From: an uncultured Prevotellaceae bacterium
Lineage (GTDB): Bacteria > Bacteroidota > Bacteroidia > Bacteroidales > Bacteroidaceae
Direction: 5' to 3'
DNA length: 64,000 nt
Assembly: GCA_900320585.1 (NCBI GenBank)
Contig: ONSV01000001.1
Location: 1 to 64,000 of the forward strand
Part shown: piece by piece, positions 62,160 to 64,000 of the stretch
Position numbering within the stretch: position 1 is the first letter of the stretch
How the letters are laid out: each line of letters starts with the position of its first letter
Program-made: the position numbers and the translations under genes
Notes under the pieces: model-generated
Told to the model about the DNA's origin: nothing
Seen by the model: the letters and a program-made list of their open reading frames with translations, nothing else
Database searches by the model: none

Positions 62160-64000
62160 CTATTCATAGATAGATGTCGCACCGGTTTTCTGCTCTGTGC
62201 CTTCTTCTTGCAGCAGGCTGTGCAACTGTGTGGGTGTGAGAGTGGTCGTGGGGTGGAACTCATGGCCCAGCATGTATCTTACTAGAGAGTAGCGCAACTG
62301 TCGGATTTCCGGCAATTGACTGTCTGTCAGCAGGTCGATGGCCGAAAAGATGAGCTGGCCCTTTCCCACTTGGGCCTCAAAGACCAATGCCAACCGGCGG
62401 TTGTTGACAAAATTGTCTACGCTCTCGACAATAGGGCTCATTTGTGGCAGACTGTCAAGCACCATCACACGGCTGCGTTTCACCAGATTCCACCACTGCC
62501 AGTCGCTGTGCATGTCGGTGGGGAATTCTTTGAGGGCAGGATGCTTGGGATTGCACAGCAGTCCCATGGTACCTGCCTGTTTGGGAAAGTGAACAGGACT
62601 CCAGAAGACGGGCAGGAATTTCCCCTCTAATCCATTGACAATGGCTGTCTTGGGAGAGAATAGGACTTTTTTACCCTTTTTCAACGCACGGAGTGCCTGA
62701 CTGATGTCGGCGGTGACGAGAAGATGCCGGTCTTGGGGCATTTCCACTTCAGGATACACCCATATACTCCAGCGGTTCCGCCAAGGGGAGTCCTTAATGG
62801 TGGCAAGCAGTTCGAGCCGTTGGGCCTTTTCCACCCTGTCAAGGGCCACATCCACTTGGTTGCCAGCGCCTTCAGCGTATACACTACCCGTCTCGTCGGT
62901 CAGCTGCCAGTTGATTTCTTTTGTCCTTTGGTCTTCCGAGTAATCTGCCACTTCTATGGTGGCAGAGAATCGTTCATGGGCACGCCATACGGCTTTCTCG
63001 AATCGTGCCAACGGCACGACTGGCGCACAGAATTCCCTGAAACGTTGCGGCTGGATGAGGCCTTTTGAGTCCCAAAACGCATCGAGCAGCCCCACAAGGG
63101 CTGTGCCCTGGCCCGGGAAGTCGTGAAGGTCGAGCAGTTGGAACCCACTCTGCTGTGGGGTCTTCAAGGCCCGCTCGATTTCCTCCTTGTAGAGAATGGC
63201 GGCGAACCGTCCAGAGGCCAGGAGGTAATCATCCGCACGATGGAGCAGCATCTTCTGCCTGAGGTCGTCACGTATCGCCTTGAAATTGAGGGGGTCGAGC
63301 ACACCTGTGTATTTTTCTATCTCCCGGATATTGGGATAGACACTATATTGGCCTATCTCATGCGAGATGAGTGGCACCGTAATGTCTTGGGCGGCAGCAC
63401 GATAGTCGCTTTTGAAATCGGGCACATGCTCGTCGAAGACGCCCTGTCCTCTCACCCATCCCTTGTCGGTCCATTGCGTGACGAAGATGTCGTCCTCTGG
63501 CTCCTGCCTTACACCGTGCCCTTTCTCGAAAGTGAAGGTCGACGTGAGATAGAGATGCCGCGGATCGCACGACTTCATATAGTGTGTCAGCTCGTTGAGA
63601 AAGTCGAAGTCGGGTTGCAGTTCATTGCCACAGCTGATGATACAGAGCGAGGGGTGATTGCCGTAGTAACGGGCGATATGGTCAAACTCATCGTAGAGGA
63701 ACTGGGCGGTGGCAGTGTCTTTGTTGACAGTCAGCGACCAGTTAGGCAGCTCCACCTGACAATAGAAGCCCATCTTGTCGGCGACACGGAAAGCGGCCTC
63801 GGGTGGGCACCATGAGTGGAAACGCAAATGGTTGAGTCCGTACTCACGGGCGGTTGTAAACACTTTCATCCATCCCCGTTCATCCATTGGCGGTGTTCCT
63901 GTCAGCGGGAATACACAGCATTCCAAGGTACCTCTGAGGAACGTAGGGCGATTGTTGATGAGCAACCGGTTGCCTTCGGCCGAGAATTTCCTCATACCGA
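62160..64000 (-). CDS. GH2-type glycoside hydrolase, 5' end beyond the window
   Basis: About 613 residues are visible, running off the right edge, so the signal peptide and N-terminal sugar-binding domains are missing. A TIM barrel is clear: FLRGTLECCVFPLTG and GLNHLRFHSWCPPEAAF, the acid/base glutamate in ISCGNELQPD, and a likely nucleophile in LISHEIGQYS. After about residue 300 follow beta-sandwich domains and a region resembling a glutamine amidotransferase-like fold, as in large GH2 enzymes of pectin loci. An internal ATG at 63995 is not the true start, since the frame remains open to 64000. It likely leads the operon with susC and susD. Confidence 0.85.
   Translation of the reverse strand, partial: GMRKFSAEGNRLLINNRPTFLRGTLECCVFPLTGTPPMDERGWMKVFTTAREYGLNHLRFHSWCPPEAAFRVADKMGFYCQVELPNWSLTVNKDTATAQFLYDEFDHIARYYGNHPSLCIISCGNELQPDFDFLNELTHYMKSCDPRHLYLTSTFTFEKGHGVRQEPEDDIFVTQWTDKGWVRGQGVFDEHVPDFKSDYRAAAQDITVPLISHEIGQYSVYPNIREIEKYTGVLDPLNFKAIRDDLRQKMLLHRADDYLLASGRFAAILYKEEIERALKTPQQSGFQLLDLHDFPGQGTALVGLLDAFWDSKGLIQPQRFREFCAPVVPLARFEKAVWRAHERFSATIEVADYSEDQRTKEINWQLTDETGSVYAEGAGNQVDVALDRVEKAQRLELLATIKDSPWRNRWSIWVYPEVEMPQDRHLLVTADISQALRALKKGKKVLFSPKTAIVNGLEGKFLPVFWSPVHFPKQAGTMGLLCNPKHPALKEFPTDMHSDWQWWNLVKRSRVMVLDSLPQMSPIVESVDNFVNNRRLALVFEAQVGKGQLIFSAIDLLTDSQLPEIRQLRYSLVRYMLGHEFHPTTTLTPTQLHSLLQEEGTEQKTGATSIYE

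Overview
The window looks like chromosome of a Bacteroidetes bacterium, most likely Prevotellaceae. The signs are repeated Bacteroidetes-type promoters (TTTG or TTG, 19-20 nt, then TAnnTTTG), little Shine-Dalgarno sequence before starts, a SusC/SusD pair, a type III glutamine synthetase, secreted C10 proteases with BspA-like leucine-rich repeats, and C-terminal tails resembling type IX secretion (T9SS) sorting domains. The DNA is fairly GC-rich except around 7.5-9.2 kb. The species cannot be named from sequence alone.

Layout. 0-5 kb, minus strand: the pectin-uronate genes kduD (cut by the left edge) and kduI, an exported DsbD-type disulfide reductase, and a broken cysteine-desulfidase-like gene. 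5.3-7.3 kb: greA and a HIT protein, converging on a mannose-1-phosphate guanylyltransferase. 7.4-9.0 kb: tRNA-Leu(CAA) with its own promoter and terminator, two sets of 11-bp repeats resembling integrase arm sites, and a lone AT-richer Fic gene behind a palindromic operator. This is probably a remnant of an integrated element. 9.3-13.6 kb: a small lipoprotein, an exported nitroreductase, a PAP2 phosphatase fused to a probable outer-membrane barrel, and a GH28 pectinase. 13.7-17.1 kb: clpS, clpA and aat, an N-end-rule degradation set. 18.3-23.5 kb: a GH2 beta-galactosidase and a GH51 arabinofuranosidase. 23.7-38.8 kb, all plus strand: an envelope/surface set of exported thioredoxin, outer-membrane barrel, two Omp28-like CxxC proteins, a 1,513-residue surface protein and two tandem C10 proteases, several with T9SS-like tails. 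39-47.8 kb, minus strand: a housekeeping run of tsaB, DUF4290, murA, rimM, dxr, rseP, glnN and a HAD phosphatase. 47.9-51.4 kb: yicC, gmk and nadD, interrupted by an opposed AAA ATPase. 51.6-64 kb, minus strand: a BACON/OB-fold lipoprotein with an Oar-like TonB-dependent receptor, then a SusC/SusD polysaccharide locus preceded by a GH2 enzyme that runs off the right edge.

How the genes fit together. KduI/KduD, GH28, GH51 and the GH2 enzymes fit growth on pectin and its galactan or arabinan side chains, with SusCD and the Oar-like receptor importing oligomers. DsbD, the exported thioredoxin and the Omp28-like proteins could form an envelope thiol-redox chain serving the surface proteins. ClpS/ClpA/Aat would label and degrade N-end-rule substrates.

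Non-coding structure is rich. It includes a possible 65-nt RNA upstream of kduI, a terminator inside the greA leader, a dispersed inverted-repeat element built on TGAACTYC units (two full copies, one partial), a 9-bp minisatellite overlapping the nadD stop codon, and repeats in the ATPase promoter. I see no CRISPR array, rRNA or intact transposase. I see no unmistakable new defence system; the strongest candidates for new biology are the 23.7-38.8 kb surface module, the regulatory RNAs and the PAP2-barrel fusion.
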